Source: Oscillospiraceae bacterium (lineage in GTDB: Bacteria > Bacillota > Clostridia > Oscillospirales > CAG-272). Taken from it: a stretch of DNA of 37,029 nucleotides. The position numbers and the translations under genes were made by a program. The stretch covers positions 1 to 37,029 of the forward strand of contig SVQN01000024.1 in NCBI GenBank assembly GCA_015065295.1, in the 5' to 3' direction. Shown piece by piece: positions 7,634 to 15,877 of the stretch. The notes beneath the pieces were generated by a model. It had not been told where the DNA came from, ran no database searches, and saw only the letters and a program-made list of their open reading frames with translations. Each line of letters begins with the position of its first letter. Position 1 is the first letter of the stretch.

Positions 7634-9409
7634 ATGAGAAACAGAAATGAAATTCCCGCGGAATTGAAGTGGGATTTTACACATATTTTTGCGGCTCCCG
7701 AAGATTGGGAGAAGGCGTATGCGGAATGTGAAGCGGCGATCCCGACCGTTGCGGCGGTGAAGGGCACGCTCGGTCAGTCCGCAGAGGCTTTGTTCAACGC
7801 GTACGAGACGGTTTATAATTTCTCCGAAAAGTTTGACCTCGTTTCCTGCTATGCGTTTCTTGCAAAGTCCGCCGACGGTTCCGATACCGCCGCACAGGTC
7901 ATGACCGACCGCGTCCGGATGCTCGGTGTCAAGTACGGGACGGCAATGGCGTTCTTTACGCCCGAACTGCTTGAAATTCCTGCGGAAACCCTCGCGGAAT
8001 TCATGAAGTACGAACCGCTGAAGAAGTACGCGCACATCATCGAAGACGAAACCCGTCTGCGCGAACACACCCTCGACGAAAAGAGCGAACAGCTTCTTGC
8101 AAAGGTATCGAAGATCACCGGCATTCCGAAGAGTACCTACGATATGTTCACGAACGTGGAAATGGAACTTCCGAACATCGTCGGCGAGGACGGAAACGAA
8201 GTTGAACTGACCTCCGGCACGTTCGGAATGTTCCGCGAATCGTCCGACCGGAAGGTGCGCGAAGCGGCATTTGAAGGAATGTTCGGCACCTACGGCAAGT
8301 ATATCAACACATTCGCGTCCCTCTACGGCGGCAGCGTCAAGAAGGACAACATGGGTGCGGACATCCGCGGCTATTCCTCCGCACGGGCGGCATCTCTCGC
8401 GGGCAGCAATGTTCCCGAAGCGGTGTACGACGCGCTGGTGGAAGCCGTTCATGCGGCCATTCCGACCATGGTGAAATACCTCGAACTGCGGAAGAAGGCA
8501 CTCGGTCTGGAAACGCTTGACGTATTCGACCTCTACACGCCCATGGTCGCCGATGTCGATTATCCGGTCGCTTACGAAGATGCGTGCGAACTCGTCAGGA
8601 AAGCGGTTGCTCCGCTCGGACAGGCGTATGTGGATGTGATCGACCGCGCGTACCGCGAAAACTGGATTGACGTATACGAAACCCCCGGCAAGGATTCCGG
8701 CGCGTTCTCGATGGGCGTTCACGGTGTGCATCCGTACGTCATGATGAACTTCAACGGGACGCTCGACCATGCGTTTACGCTCGCACACGAACTCGGTCAC
8801 GCGATGCACTCCTATCTGTCGTCCGAAGCGCGTGACTATGCGAACCACGGCTATCACCTTCTCGTTGCCGAAGTTGCGTCCACCTGCAACGAAGTCCTGC
8901 TGACCAAGTATCTCCTTGCCAACGAAACCGATCCCAAGAGACGCGCATATATCCTCAATCACTTCCTCGAAGGCTTCCGTACCACCGTTTTCCGTCAGAC
9001 GCTGTTTGCGGAATTCGAACAGAAGACCCACGAACTGGAAGCGTCCGGCACACCGCTGACCGCCGAATGTATGTGCAGCCTGTACGCTGATCTTGTAAAG
9101 CAGTATTATCCGGCGGCGGAATTCCGCGATGTCGTGAAGTACGAATGGGCGTTCATTCCGCATTTCTACCGTGCGTTCTATGTTTACCAGTATGCGACCG
9201 GCTTCTCTTCCGCCGTTGCCATCGCATCGAATATCCTCGAAACCGGCGACCCGTCGAAGTATCTCGAATTCCTTGCGACCGGCGGTTCGGATTATCCGAT
9301 CAACGAGCTGAAGATCGCCGGCATCGACCTCACCTCTCCGGAAGTCGTCAAGAATGCGATGAAAGTCTTCGACGAAACCATCGACGAACTTGCAGCACTT
9401 CTTGACTGA
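7634..9409 (+). CDS. pepF: Oligoendopeptidase F (M3 family)
   Basis: Cytoplasmic zinc endopeptidase that cleaves short peptides, 591 aa, near the family norm of about 600. The zinc site is HELGH at residues 385-389, in TLAHELGHAMHSYLSS, and the third ligand Glu is in HLLVAEVASTCNE about 28 residues later. The N-terminus RNEIPAELKWDFTHIFAAPEDWEKAY and the C-terminal FYVYQYATGFSSAVAIAS segment are both typical of PepF. The ribosome site is weak (AGGTTAGG). The start lies 37 nt after MITE-like element B2. No strong promoter is visible, so transcription may come from upstream or from within the element. Confidence 0.92.
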   Translation: MRNRNEIPAELKWDFTHIFAAPEDWEKAYAECEAAIPTVAAVKGTLGQSAEALFNAYETVYNFSEKFDLVSCYAFLAKSADGSDTAAQVMTDRVRMLGVKYGTAMAFFTPELLEIPAETLAEFMKYEPLKKYAHIIEDETRLREHTLDEKSEQLLAKVSKITGIPKSTYDMFTNVEMELPNIVGEDGNEVELTSGTFGMFRESSDRKVREAAFEGMFGTYGKYINTFASLYGGSVKKDNMGADIRGYSSARAASLAGSNVPEAVYDALVEAVHAAIPTMVKYLELRKKALGLETLDVFDLYTPMVADVDYPVAYEDACELVRKAVAPLGQAYVDVIDRAYRENWIDVYETPGKDSGAFSMGVHGVHPYVMMNFNGTLDHAFTLAHELGHAMHSYLSSEARDYANHGYHLLVAEVASTCNEVLLTKYLLANETDPKRRAYILNHFLEGFRTTVFRQTLFAEFEQKTHELEASGTPLTAECMCSLYADLVKQYYPAAEFRDVVKYEWAFIPHFYRAFYVYQYATGFSSAVAIASNILETGDPSKYLEFLATGGSDYPINELKIAGIDLTSPEVVKNAMKVFDETIDELAALLD

Positions 9410-9449
9410 ACGATAAATTTGCACTCACTCAATCAAGTTACATAGATTG

Positions 9450-9507
9450 AAGTTTTTTGAAAGGGGTTTGGGGAAAACTTTTTCGAAAAAAAGTTTTCCC
9501 CAAGAAA
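9450..9507 (+). repeat. Operon-flanking hairpin repeat, copy d
   Basis: AAGTTTTTTGAAAGGGG then stem GGGGAAAACTTTTT (from 9470) with AAAAAGTTTTCCCC (ending 9501), then AAGAAA. It ends about 15 nt before the MBL-fold gene start and reads with that gene. Confidence 0.9.
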
Positions 9508-9516
9508 GTTAATTCC

Positions 9517-10233
9517 ATGAGACTTACCTTTATCGGAACGAGCCACGGCGTACCGGAACCGGAACGTCGATGCTCCTGCACCATGATCGAAGTGGAGGGA
9601 CGGTATTACTTCATCGACATGGGAACGCAGGCAATCGAAGACCTCATCCACCGCGGGATTTCCATTGACGCGGTCAAGGGGATCTTCATTACCCATCCTC
9701 ACGGCGACCATACGAACGGTCTGATTTCCTTCGTTGACCTCGCGGGATGGTATTTCAAGACCGCCGAACCGCAGGTCTACCTGCCCGAAGAAAGCCTCGT
9801 TACCGGCATGAAGGCGTGGCTGACCGGCGGAAAAGACCTCCGCGAAGGAATCGGTCTGCACGTCTACGAAGCGGGCGTGATTTACGACGACGGGTTTGCC
9901 AAGGTTACGGCGATCGCCACCCAGCACTGCCATCATTCCCACGCCTTCCTCTTTGAGGCGGAAGGAAAGAAAATCCTCTTCACCGGCGACCTCGCGCATC
10001 CCACGAAGGACTTCCCGCAGGTGGCGTTTGAAGAAGAACTCGACCTCATCGTGGTGGAATCCGCGCATTTCTCGTCCGACGCGACGGAAGCGGTTCTCGC
10101 CAATGCGAAGGTCAAGCGCGTTCTCCACAACCACATCAGCCCGAGATGGGCGGAAGACCTCGCAAGAATGGCAAAGAACGAACACCATTACCAGTACGGC
10201 AAGGCGTTCGACGGCATGGAAGTGGTTCTGTAA
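9517..10233 (+). CDS. MBL-fold metallo-hydrolase (RNase Z-like subgroup)
   Basis: Metallo-beta-lactamase-fold hydrolase, 238 aa. The start MRLTFIGTSHGVPEPERRCSC resembles the RNase Z/phosphodiesterase branch, and the metal motif HPHGDH is at residues 60-65, followed by further His residues in TQHCHHSHAF and a GD in LFTGDLAHP. The substrate is unknown; it is shorter than true RNase Z and lacks a clear exosite, so tRNA processing is not claimed. The start at 9517 is the first residue of the conserved fold; reading from 9457 would add 20 residues encoded by the hairpin repeat. There is no good Shine-Dalgarno, only AAGAAAG about 9 nt upstream. A strong terminator follows at 10250. Confidence 0.82.
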   Translation: MRLTFIGTSHGVPEPERRCSCTMIEVEGRYYFIDMGTQAIEDLIHRGISIDAVKGIFITHPHGDHTNGLISFVDLAGWYFKTAEPQVYLPEESLVTGMKAWLTGGKDLREGIGLHVYEAGVIYDDGFAKVTAIATQHCHHSHAFLFEAEGKKILFTGDLAHPTKDFPQVAFEEELDLIVVESAHFSSDATEAVLANAKVKRVLHNHISPRWAEDLARMAKNEHHYQYGKAFDGMEVVL

Positions 10234-10249
10234 CGGAATATGAATTATG

Positions 10250-10285
10250 AATCGTCGGAACCTCCGGTTTCCGGCGATTTTTTTT
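10250..10285 (+). terminator. Rho-independent terminator after the MBL gene
   Basis: Stem AATCGTCGGAA (10250-10260) and TTCCGGCGATT (10269-10279) with one G-U pair, followed by an eight-T run. Confidence 0.85.
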
Positions 10286-10296
10286 GGAAGAAGAAC

Positions 10297-10494
10297 TGGT
10301 AAATACACCCATACAGCAAATACACCGGTTTCGGACAAGTCGGTACCACCCCCACTGTGCGGGGGGCAGAGTGGGATTATGATGTGATGTGGGGTTTTGT
10401 GTAATTGATATATAGTATTTTGCTATAACAAAAATTTTCCGCCCTACGGATTTGATCGTTTTCTTATAAAATCTTATCTCATTGAACTCACGTT
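10297..10494. mobile_element. Left-truncated MITE-like element B3
   Basis: It starts with the ~58-bp module (10297-10354) also found inside B2 and ends with a 56-bp stretch (10439-10494) nearly identical to the right end of B2 (7542-7596), including CATTGAACTCACGTT. The left 17-bp terminal repeat is missing. Between these lie about 85 bp of unrelated AT-rich sequence. Confidence 0.6.
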
Positions 10495-10555
10495 AAATAC
10501 AACGTCCGATTCGGAGGGATTTTTGACAAAGTTTCGTTTATCCAAATTCTTTGGC

Positions 10556-10575
10556 GGACACGGCACGCCGTGTCC
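10556..10575. repeat. Perfect-arm GC palindrome
   Basis: GGACACGGC, a 2-bp centre and GCCGTGTCC, followed by CTACG. It resembles the GTAGGG-type hairpin cores of elements B1 and B2. The surrounding 10495-10640 holds no gene that I can support. Confidence 0.5.
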
Positions 10576-10640
10576 CTACGAAAAGGGGGATGTCCGATTG
10601 GTTGTGCGTTCTTTCAGGGATTGCTTTCACCCCACACGAA

Positions 10641-10698
10641 TGGGGGTGGTAGCGACTTGTCCGAAACAGGTGTATTTGCTGTATGGGTGTATTTACCA
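10641..10698 (-). repeat. 58-bp module, inverted copy
   Basis: On the minus strand it reads TGGTAAATACACCCATACAG and continues like the copies at 7371-7428 and 10297-10354, ending CCCCCA. It is inverted relative to the 10297 copy, so the two could form the ends of a ~400-bp composite element. Confidence 0.75.
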
Positions 10699-10765
10699 GT
10701 TCCCCTGTTCCGTACGTTTCGTCGGAAGAAATTCGGAGGGGGCGGATTTATTTACAGTTTATCCC

Positions 10766-10794
10766 TTGCAATACCTTGTAAAATCCGGTATAAT
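10766..10794 (+). promoter_or_regulatory. sigma-A promoter of the metallophosphoesterase gene
   Basis: TTGCAA (10766-10771), 17-nt spacer, TATAAT (10789-10794). Transcription should start near 10801. Confidence 0.8.
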
Positions 10795-10809
10795 ATAAAA
10801 ATTCAGAAA

Positions 10810-10874
10810 CCGTCCGACAAACGCAACAGATGCGCCGGACGGCAATTCGGAAATTCTGTAAGATCATGACAGAA
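10810..10874 (+). promoter_or_regulatory. Two leader stem-loops before the metallophosphoesterase
   Basis: CCGTCCG (10810-10816) pairs with CGGACGG (10836-10842). TTCTGT (10854-10859) pairs with ACAGAA (10869-10874), whose right arm abuts the AAAGGAA ribosome site. A role in translation control is possible but untested; no known riboswitch class is recognised. Confidence 0.4.
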
Positions 10875-10888
10875 AGGAACTATATATA

Positions 10889-11989
10889 ATGGAAGAAAAC
10901 GTACTTCGCTTTGACCCGTCCGTGTTTGTGGTCGGGCAGGATTACCAGATCATTTTTCTGACCACCACCATGGGCATCGGCTGGATCGAAATCGACGGCG
11001 AACGCTTCACCGACGAAGAATGCGGCCTGCTCATGTACGATACCGTACATAAAATCCCCGTTCCGGGCGACAAGCTCAACGCAGCCGGTCACTATACCGT
11101 TGTGTTCGTCGAATATCTCGACAAGAAGCCCTACTATCCGCAGGGGGTCGAAAAAGTCCGCAAGACCTACAATTTCTACCCGCTCACCGGCGACGAATTC
11201 CGCCTGTTCCAGTTTGCCGATACCCACGCGCAGACCGATCTCCCGATCGAAACCTACAACATGACCGGCGGTACCTGCGACATTCTCCTGCTCAACGGCG
11301 ACATCAACGAGTGGAGCGACAAGATCGAACATTTCTATACCTCGTATGAACTGTCCGCAAGAGCCGTTCACGGCGAACGTCCGGTCATCGGCTCCCGCGG
11401 CAACCATGACACGAGAGGGCACAAGGCACAGCTTCTCCCGAACTACATCCCGACCGCTTTCCGTGACGGCCGCCGCGAAACCTTCTACTCCTTCCGTCAG
11501 GGATCGCTTTGGGGACTCGTCCTCGACTGCGGGGAAGACAAATACGACCACAACGTCGAGTACGGCGGAACGATTTTCTTTGACGCGTTCCGCAAGCGCG
11601 AGACGGAATATCTCGAATCCCTCATCGCCAATAAAGCGAACGAGTACGAAGCGGACGGCGTCAAGTATAAAATCGCCTTCTGCCATGTGCCGATCACGGA
11701 AAAATTCGGCCATCCGTTCGACGTTGCGTCCGATACCTACGAATACTGGACGAAGCTCCTGAACGAAATGGGCATTGATATGCTCGTCTGCGGACACATG
11801 CACCGCGCATACTGCATCCCGCCGCACACCGAAGGCAAGTGCGACGCCGATTTCCCGACGATGGTCATGAGCATCCCGAACGTCAAGCGCGAAGACGGCA
11901 GCAAATACTATGTCGGCGGCATCGTTGACGCGAAGGACGGAACTCTGTCCGCAAAATCCGCACCCTACGGCGAACCCTTTGTGATCTGA
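10889..11989 (+). CDS. Calcineurin-like metallophosphoesterase
   Basis: Binuclear metal phosphoesterase, 366 aa. An N-terminal beta-rich domain (about residues 1-95) resembles the Ig/fibronectin-like domain preceding some purple-acid or PhoD-type phosphatases. The catalytic domain carries D111-x-H113 (FADTH), G137-D138 (NGDIN), GNHD at 171-174, a His in CHVP and GHMH at 302-305, so all metal-ligand motifs of the family are present. No signal peptide is seen. The substrate is unknown. The gene has its own promoter and leader and ends at a terminator shared with the convergent neighbour. AAAGGAA lies 12 nt before the ATG. Confidence 0.85.
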   Translation: MEENVLRFDPSVFVVGQDYQIIFLTTTMGIGWIEIDGERFTDEECGLLMYDTVHKIPVPGDKLNAAGHYTVVFVEYLDKKPYYPQGVEKVRKTYNFYPLTGDEFRLFQFADTHAQTDLPIETYNMTGGTCDILLLNGDINEWSDKIEHFYTSYELSARAVHGERPVIGSRGNHDTRGHKAQLLPNYIPTAFRDGRRETFYSFRQGSLWGLVLDCGEDKYDHNVEYGGTIFFDAFRKRETEYLESLIANKANEYEADGVKYKIAFCHVPITEKFGHPFDVASDTYEYWTKLLNEMGIDMLVCGHMHRAYCIPPHTEGKCDADFPTMVMSIPNVKREDGSKYYVGGIVDAKDGTLSAKSAPYGEPFVI

Positions 11990-12000
11990 CCCTGTAAATG

Positions 12001-12060
12001 AAAAAATGCGGTGATTGAAGTGAACGCGTTCGCGTTGACTTCCGCAATCATCGCATTTTT
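12001..12060. terminator. Bidirectional terminator between convergent genes
   Basis: A single long hairpin: AAAAAATGCGGTGATTG pairs with CAATCATCGCATTTTT, with an inner stem AAGTGAACGCG/CGCGTTGACTT. The A run on one side and T run on the other serve both strands. Confidence 0.88.
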
Positions 12061-12078
12061 GCGGGTTTATGGGGAGTT

Positions 12079-12603
12079 TCAGAGATGCGCCAGAATCCAC
12101 TGTTCAAGCTCCGCCGCCGCTTCCGACGGTGTTTTTCCGGTGATATCGAGCAGCGTGATCGGCGGTTTTGTCCCGGAGGCGTGTTCCTTCAGCCAGCGGT
12201 TGAACGAGGCGGAACCGGAGAGCCAGTCTTCTTCCGTGATTCCGCGGCCGTTTTTCATCCGGTCTTCCAGGGCGGCATCGTCACAGACGACCGCAAGATA
12301 GTGGATTTCCGTGAACAGTTCCCGTTCGGGCAGGTTTTCAAACTGTTCCGGCAGGGCACATCCGCAGAGAACGACCGGCTTGCCGCACTGCGAAATATTC
12401 GCGCAGAGATACATCCATGTGGTGCGCAGTCCGCGGTAATTGTCCTCGGGCGTGTCGTAATAGTCGTCCCAGAGAATGTCGCTTTCCATCACGAGATATG
12501 GCTTTCCGGCTTCGTTCCGGAACAGTTCCTCGCAGGTGGTCGATTTTCCGACACCGGACGCGCCGGTCACGACGAACAGCGGCTGTTTGTTGACAGGAGT
12601 CAT
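12079..12603 (-). CDS. P-loop nucleoside/shikimate-kinase-like ATPase
   Basis: Small P-loop NTPase, 174 aa. Walker A is GASGVGKST at residues 14-22. ESDILWDDYYD resembles the substrate-binding acidic motif of small-molecule kinases, and an Arg-rich lid-like segment is DRMKNGRGITEEDW. The arrangement suggests phosphorylation of a small molecule or nucleoside, but the substrate cannot be named. The start follows GGAGG with a 7-nt spacer and a promoter at 12637-12665. It is transcribed divergently from the histidine operon. Confidence 0.75.
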   Translation of the reverse strand: MTPVNKQPLFVVTGASGVGKSTTCEELFRNEAGKPYLVMESDILWDDYYDTPEDNYRGLRTTWMYLCANISQCGKPVVLCGCALPEQFENLPERELFTEIHYLAVVCDDAALEDRMKNGRGITEEDWLSGSASFNRWLKEHASGTKPPITLLDITGKTPSEAAAELEQWILAHL

Positions 12604-12636
12604 AAAATAACCTCCGGAAGGTAAATTCTTTCTGAA

Positions 12637-12665
12637 ATTATACCATATCGCCGGACAGATTACAA
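12637..12665 (-). promoter_or_regulatory. sigma-A promoter of the P-loop kinase-like gene
   Basis: Minus strand TTGTAA (12665-12660), 17-nt spacer, TATAAT (12642-12637). Confidence 0.78.
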
Positions 12666-12721
12666 GAATCTTCCCGCATTTTTATACAATCCTACAAAGT
12701 CAAAAGATTTTAGCGATTTAC

Positions 12722-12750
12722 TTGACTAAAGTGCTAAAGCGTGCTATAAT
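12722..12750 (+). promoter_or_regulatory. sigma-A promoter of the histidine operon
   Basis: TTGACT (12722-12727), 17-nt spacer, perfect TATAAT (12745-12750). Transcription should start near 12757, giving a leader of about 106 nt that includes repeat copy e. Confidence 0.88.
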
Positions 12751-12782
12751 AGGAAACATCAAATTTTAACCGAACGACAACC

Positions 12783-12805
12783 AAACCTTTTATTTGAAAA
12801 GGTTT
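12783..12805 (+). promoter_or_regulatory. AT-rich leader hairpin of the histidine operon
   Basis: AAACCTTTT (12783-12791), loop ATTTG, AAAAGGTTT (12797-12805), followed by TTG. Its right arm is the first segment of repeat copy e. It could compete with the stronger hairpin that follows; no T-box sequence is present. Confidence 0.45.
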
Positions 12806-12857
12806 TTGAAAGGGGTTCGGGGAAAACTTTTTCCTTAAAAAAGTTTTCCCCGAAAAA
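12797..12857 (+). repeat. Operon-flanking hairpin repeat, copy e, in the his leader
   Basis: AAAAGGTTTTTGAAAGGGG then stem GGGGAAAACTTTTT (12819-12832) with AAAAAGTTTTCCCC (12838-12851). It ends 11 nt before the hisZ ATG and is transcribed with the operon. It pairs with inverted copy f at the operon's far end. Confidence 0.9.
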
Positions 12858-12862
12858 TTCAA

Positions 12863-13966
12863 ATGACACAAAACATCCTCCGTAAAGAAGAGAAAGCGAT
12901 CTTCGACCTGCGCGAACTGTACGAAACGCACGGGTATAAAAAGTACAAAATGTCCAAATTCGAGGAGTACGATCTCTATGCTGAGAACCGCAGCTTCCTC
13001 GCCGAAGGAAACATCATCACCTTCAACGATACGCACGGCAAGCTCCTTGCCCTCAAGCCCGACGTGACCCTGTCCATCGTGAAGAACGCGGCGGCAGGCG
13101 AACGCATCAAGGAATACTACACCGAAAACGTCTACCGCGCAATTGACGGCGAATACCGCGAGATCATGCAGGTGGGCCTCGAATGCATCGGGGAAGCCGA
13201 TCTGTATTCCACCTGCGAAGTCATCATGCTGGCGAAAAAGTCCCTCGCGTGCATCTCGAAGGACTACATCCTCGACCTGTCCAGCGCGGCGTTCGTCGGC
13301 GGCCTGTTCGAGAACCGCGCCATTCCTTACGACGTGCGCGAACAGCTTCTGACCTGCGTGTCCGGCAAGAATCCGCATGACCTCGCACGCATCTGCCGCG
13401 AAAACGGCATCGACGACGATACCCGCGCGAAGCTGACCACCATTTCCGAAACCTACGGCAAGGTCGAAGATGTCATCGCGGCACTCCGTCCTCTCGCCGA
13501 AAACGATACCATGACCTCCGCTCTCGATGAACTCGAAGCCATCTACAATTTCATGACCGCTGTCGGCGAAGGGGACAATCTCCGTCTCGATTTCTCGCTC
13601 ATCAACGACATGAGCTACTACGACGGCATCATTTTCCGCGGTTACATCGACGGTGTGGCGCGCGGCGTTCTCTCCGGCGGCCGCTACGACAAGCTGCTCG
13701 ACAAAATGGGCAAGCATACCGGCGCGATCGGATTTGCCATTTACATGAACACGCTTGACCTGTATTTTGAAGATAAAAACGAATACGACGTCGATATTCT
13801 CATCACCTACGACGATACCGCCGACCTCGCCGCACTCACGAGAACCGTGAAGATGCTCACCGGCGGCGGACGCAGCGTAAGAGTGCAGAAAACCAGCGAC
13901 GGCACGCTGAAATGCCGCGAACATTTCCGTTACGGGGAAGGGGGACTTGACATTGAAACGACTTAA
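12863..13966 (+). CDS. hisZ: ATP phosphoribosyltransferase regulatory subunit HisZ
   Basis: Class II aminoacyl-tRNA-synthetase-like paralogue, 367 aa, that joins the short HisG to form the histidine-sensitive first enzyme of the pathway. The N-terminal fold shows ALKPDVTLSIVK (motif-2-like), then QVGLECIGEADLYSTCEVI, and LSGGRYDKLLDKMG toward the C-terminus, as in HisZ and HisRS. It has no anticodon-binding domain of a true HisRS. Presence beside a short HisG confirms the call. The ATG is 11 nt after a strong hairpin and has no Shine-Dalgarno, only GAAAAATTCAA. It overlaps hisG by 14 nt. Confidence 0.9.
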   Translation: MTQNILRKEEKAIFDLRELYETHGYKKYKMSKFEEYDLYAENRSFLAEGNIITFNDTHGKLLALKPDVTLSIVKNAAAGERIKEYYTENVYRAIDGEYREIMQVGLECIGEADLYSTCEVIMLAKKSLACISKDYILDLSSAAFVGGLFENRAIPYDVREQLLTCVSGKNPHDLARICRENGIDDDTRAKLTTISETYGKVEDVIAALRPLAENDTMTSALDELEAIYNFMTAVGEGDNLRLDFSLINDMSYYDGIIFRGYIDGVARGVLSGGRYDKLLDKMGKHTGAIGFAIYMNTLDLYFEDKNEYDVDILITYDDTADLAALTRTVKMLTGGGRSVRVQKTSDGTLKCREHFRYGEGGLDIETT

Positions 13967-14588
13967 CATCGCACTGCCGAAGGGACGTCTCGGCGAAAAG
14001 GTATACGGTCTTCTGGAATCCCTCGGCTACGGCTGTCCCGGCCTGACGGACGGTTCGCGCAAGCTGATTTTTGAAGACGACGGAGGCATCACCCGCTATT
14101 TCTGGGTCAAGCCCTCCGATGTGGATATTTATGTGGAACGCGGCGCGGCGGATATCGGCGTTGTCGGACGGGATATTCTTCTCGAACATACCCCCGATGT
14201 GTACGAATTCCTCGACCTCGGCTTCGGTAAATGCCGGATGTGCGTTGCCGGAATGGTCGGCTACGACGCCAATCCCAACCGGACGCTCCGCGTGGCAACC
14301 AAGTTCCCGAACATTGCGAGAGCGTATTACGCTTCCAGGAGCCGGGAAATCGAAATCATCAAACTGAGCGGTTCCATTGAACTTGCCCCGATTCTCGGTA
14401 TGTCCGACGTGATCGTGGATATCGTGGAAACCGGCTCGACCCTCAGGGAAAACAATCTCGAAGTCAAGGAAACCGTGTGCGACATCAGCGCGCGCCTGAT
14501 CGTGAACAAGGCGGCGTACCGCTTCAAGAATACCGAAGTGAACGAACTGGTCGAAAAAATCAACGCGGTCTGCAAAAAAGGGGAATAA
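13953..14588 (+). CDS. hisG: ATP phosphoribosyltransferase catalytic subunit, short form
   Basis: Catalyses condensation of ATP and PRPP, the first step of histidine synthesis. At 211 aa it is the short form without the C-terminal regulatory domain and needs HisZ. Motifs include NIALPKGRLGEKVYGLL at the start and SDVIVDIVETGSTLRENNL, the family's PRPP-binding region. The start is TTG at 13953: GGGGAAGGGGGA ends 8 nt before it, while another in-frame TTG at 13947 is too close to that site. It overlaps the end of hisZ by 14 nt, suggesting translational coupling, and is followed 3 nt later by hisD. Confidence 0.93.
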   Translation: MKRLNIALPKGRLGEKVYGLLESLGYGCPGLTDGSRKLIFEDDGGITRYFWVKPSDVDIYVERGAADIGVVGRDILLEHTPDVYEFLDLGFGKCRMCVAGMVGYDANPNRTLRVATKFPNIARAYYASRSREIEIIKLSGSIELAPILGMSDVIVDIVETGSTLRENNLEVKETVCDISARLIVNKAAYRFKNTEVNELVEKINAVCKKGE

Positions 14589-14591
14589 TCC

Positions 14592-15875
14592 ATGATTAAG
14601 ACATACAACATCAAAGACCTCTCCGTGGACGAAATTCTCGCCAGAGAGGAAAATGCCGTGGACGTGTCCGGCATCGTTGCGGGAGTCATCGACAACATCC
14701 GCAAGAACGGTGACGCGGCTCTCGCGGACTATACCGAAAAATTCGACAAGGTCAAGCTCGATTCCATCGTCGTCACCCGCGAAGAACTCGACGAAGCGAC
14801 CGCTTCTCTCGATGAAGACTTTCGGAATATCCTCCGTGACGCGGCGGCGAATATCGAACATTACCACAAGTGTCAGATCAAGCAGGGTTACGCCGTTACC
14901 GATAAGGAAGGCGTAATTCTCGGTCAGCGCGTTACCCCGATCGAAAAGGTCGGCGTGTACGTTCCGGGCGGCTCCGCACCGCTTCCGTCTTCCGTTCTGA
15001 TGAACATCATTCCCGCGAAGATTGCAGGCGTTCCCTTCATCGCCATGGCAACCCCTCCGGGACCGGACGGCAAGGTCAATCCCGCGATTCTCGCCGCCGC
15101 TGATATCGCCGGTGCGGATGTGATCTATAAAATGGGCGGTTCGCAGGCAATCGCGGCTCTCGCTTACGGTACCGAAACCGTTACGGCGGTTCACAAAATC
15201 GTCGGCCCCGGCAACGCGTTCGTTGCGGAAGCCAAGCGTCAGGTATTCGGCAAGGTCGGCATCGACATGATCGCCGGTCCGAGCGAAATTATCGTTCTGG
15301 CGGACGGTACCTGCGATCCCACCGTGGTTGCGGCGGATATGCTCTCGCAGGCGGAACACGACCGTCTTGCGTCTGCGATTCTCGTCACGGATTCCGAAGA
15401 CCTCGCCGCAAAGGTGGCGGACGAACTGGAAGTCCAGATTCCGCTTCTCTCCCGCGCCGATATCGCCCGCGCATCCATTGACGTGTACGGCAAGATCATC
15501 ATCACCGATACATTCAAGCGTGCGATTGACATGGTCAACGAACTTGCGCCGGAACACCTCGAAGTGATGGTGGACGACCCGTTTGCGGTTCTCTCCGAAA
15601 TCAAGAACGCCGGTTCCATCTTCCTCGGCAAGAACTGTCCCGAACCGCTCGGCGACTATTTCGCAGGCACGAACCACGTTCTTCCGACGTCCGGCACCGC
15701 GAAGTTCTCCAGCCCCCTGTCGGTTGACGACTTCATCAAGAAATCTTCCTACCTTTATTATACCCGTGAGGCACTCGAAAAGGAAGCGCGCCGCGTCAAC
15801 GAATTCGCCAAGCGCGAACAGCTCACCGCGCACGCAAGAAGTGCCGTCGTGAGATTCGAAAAGGACGGTAAATAA
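14592..15875 (+). CDS. hisD: Histidinol dehydrogenase
   Basis: NAD-dependent zinc enzyme that performs the last two oxidations, histidinol to histidine, 427 aa as expected. Signature segments are YVPGGSAPLPSSVLMNIIPAKIAGV, the MGGSQAIAALAYGTE region, IVGPGNAFVAEAKRQVFG and IDMIAGPSEIIVLADGT, and ELAPEHLEV near residue 320. The ATG lies 3 nt after hisG, with AGGGG overlapping the hisG stop. It is followed after only 2 nt by the glycosidase-like gene rather than by another his gene. Confidence 0.96.
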   Translation: MIKTYNIKDLSVDEILAREENAVDVSGIVAGVIDNIRKNGDAALADYTEKFDKVKLDSIVVTREELDEATASLDEDFRNILRDAAANIEHYHKCQIKQGYAVTDKEGVILGQRVTPIEKVGVYVPGGSAPLPSSVLMNIIPAKIAGVPFIAMATPPGPDGKVNPAILAAADIAGADVIYKMGGSQAIAALAYGTETVTAVHKIVGPGNAFVAEAKRQVFGKVGIDMIAGPSEIIVLADGTCDPTVVAADMLSQAEHDRLASAILVTDSEDLAAKVADELEVQIPLLSRADIARASIDVYGKIIITDTFKRAIDMVNELAPEHLEVMVDDPFAVLSEIKNAGSIFLGKNCPEPLGDYFAGTNHVLPTSGTAKFSSPLSVDDFIKKSSYLYYTREALEKEARRVNEFAKREQLTAHARSAVVRFEKDGK

Positions 15876-15877
15876 AA

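Noticed and set aside
9517-10233. True RNase Z
   Set aside because: The start and metal motif are similar, but the protein is short and lacks a visible tRNA exosite, so only the MBL fold is claimed.
10523-10869. Two overlapping short frames in the repeat-rich gap before the metallophosphoesterase
   Set aside because: They cross the 58-bp module and a GC palindrome and run through the real promoter; there is no support for translation.
12757-12862. T-box or his leader-peptide attenuator
   Set aside because: No T-box core sequence and no run of His codons in a short leader frame were found.
12863-13966. Histidyl-tRNA synthetase instead of HisZ
   Set aside because: The protein is too short, lacks the anticodon-binding domain and is overlapped by a short-form hisG in a complete his operon.
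13857-15833. A 658-codon open frame antisense to hisG and hisD
   Set aside because: It lies opposite two unmistakable his genes, has no recognisable domain, and its composition (many Val, Arg, His, Asn) is typical of reverse-strand frames made by the codon bias of this genome. The same holds for long antisense frames over pepF, the flippase, cysN and the cysCQ gene.
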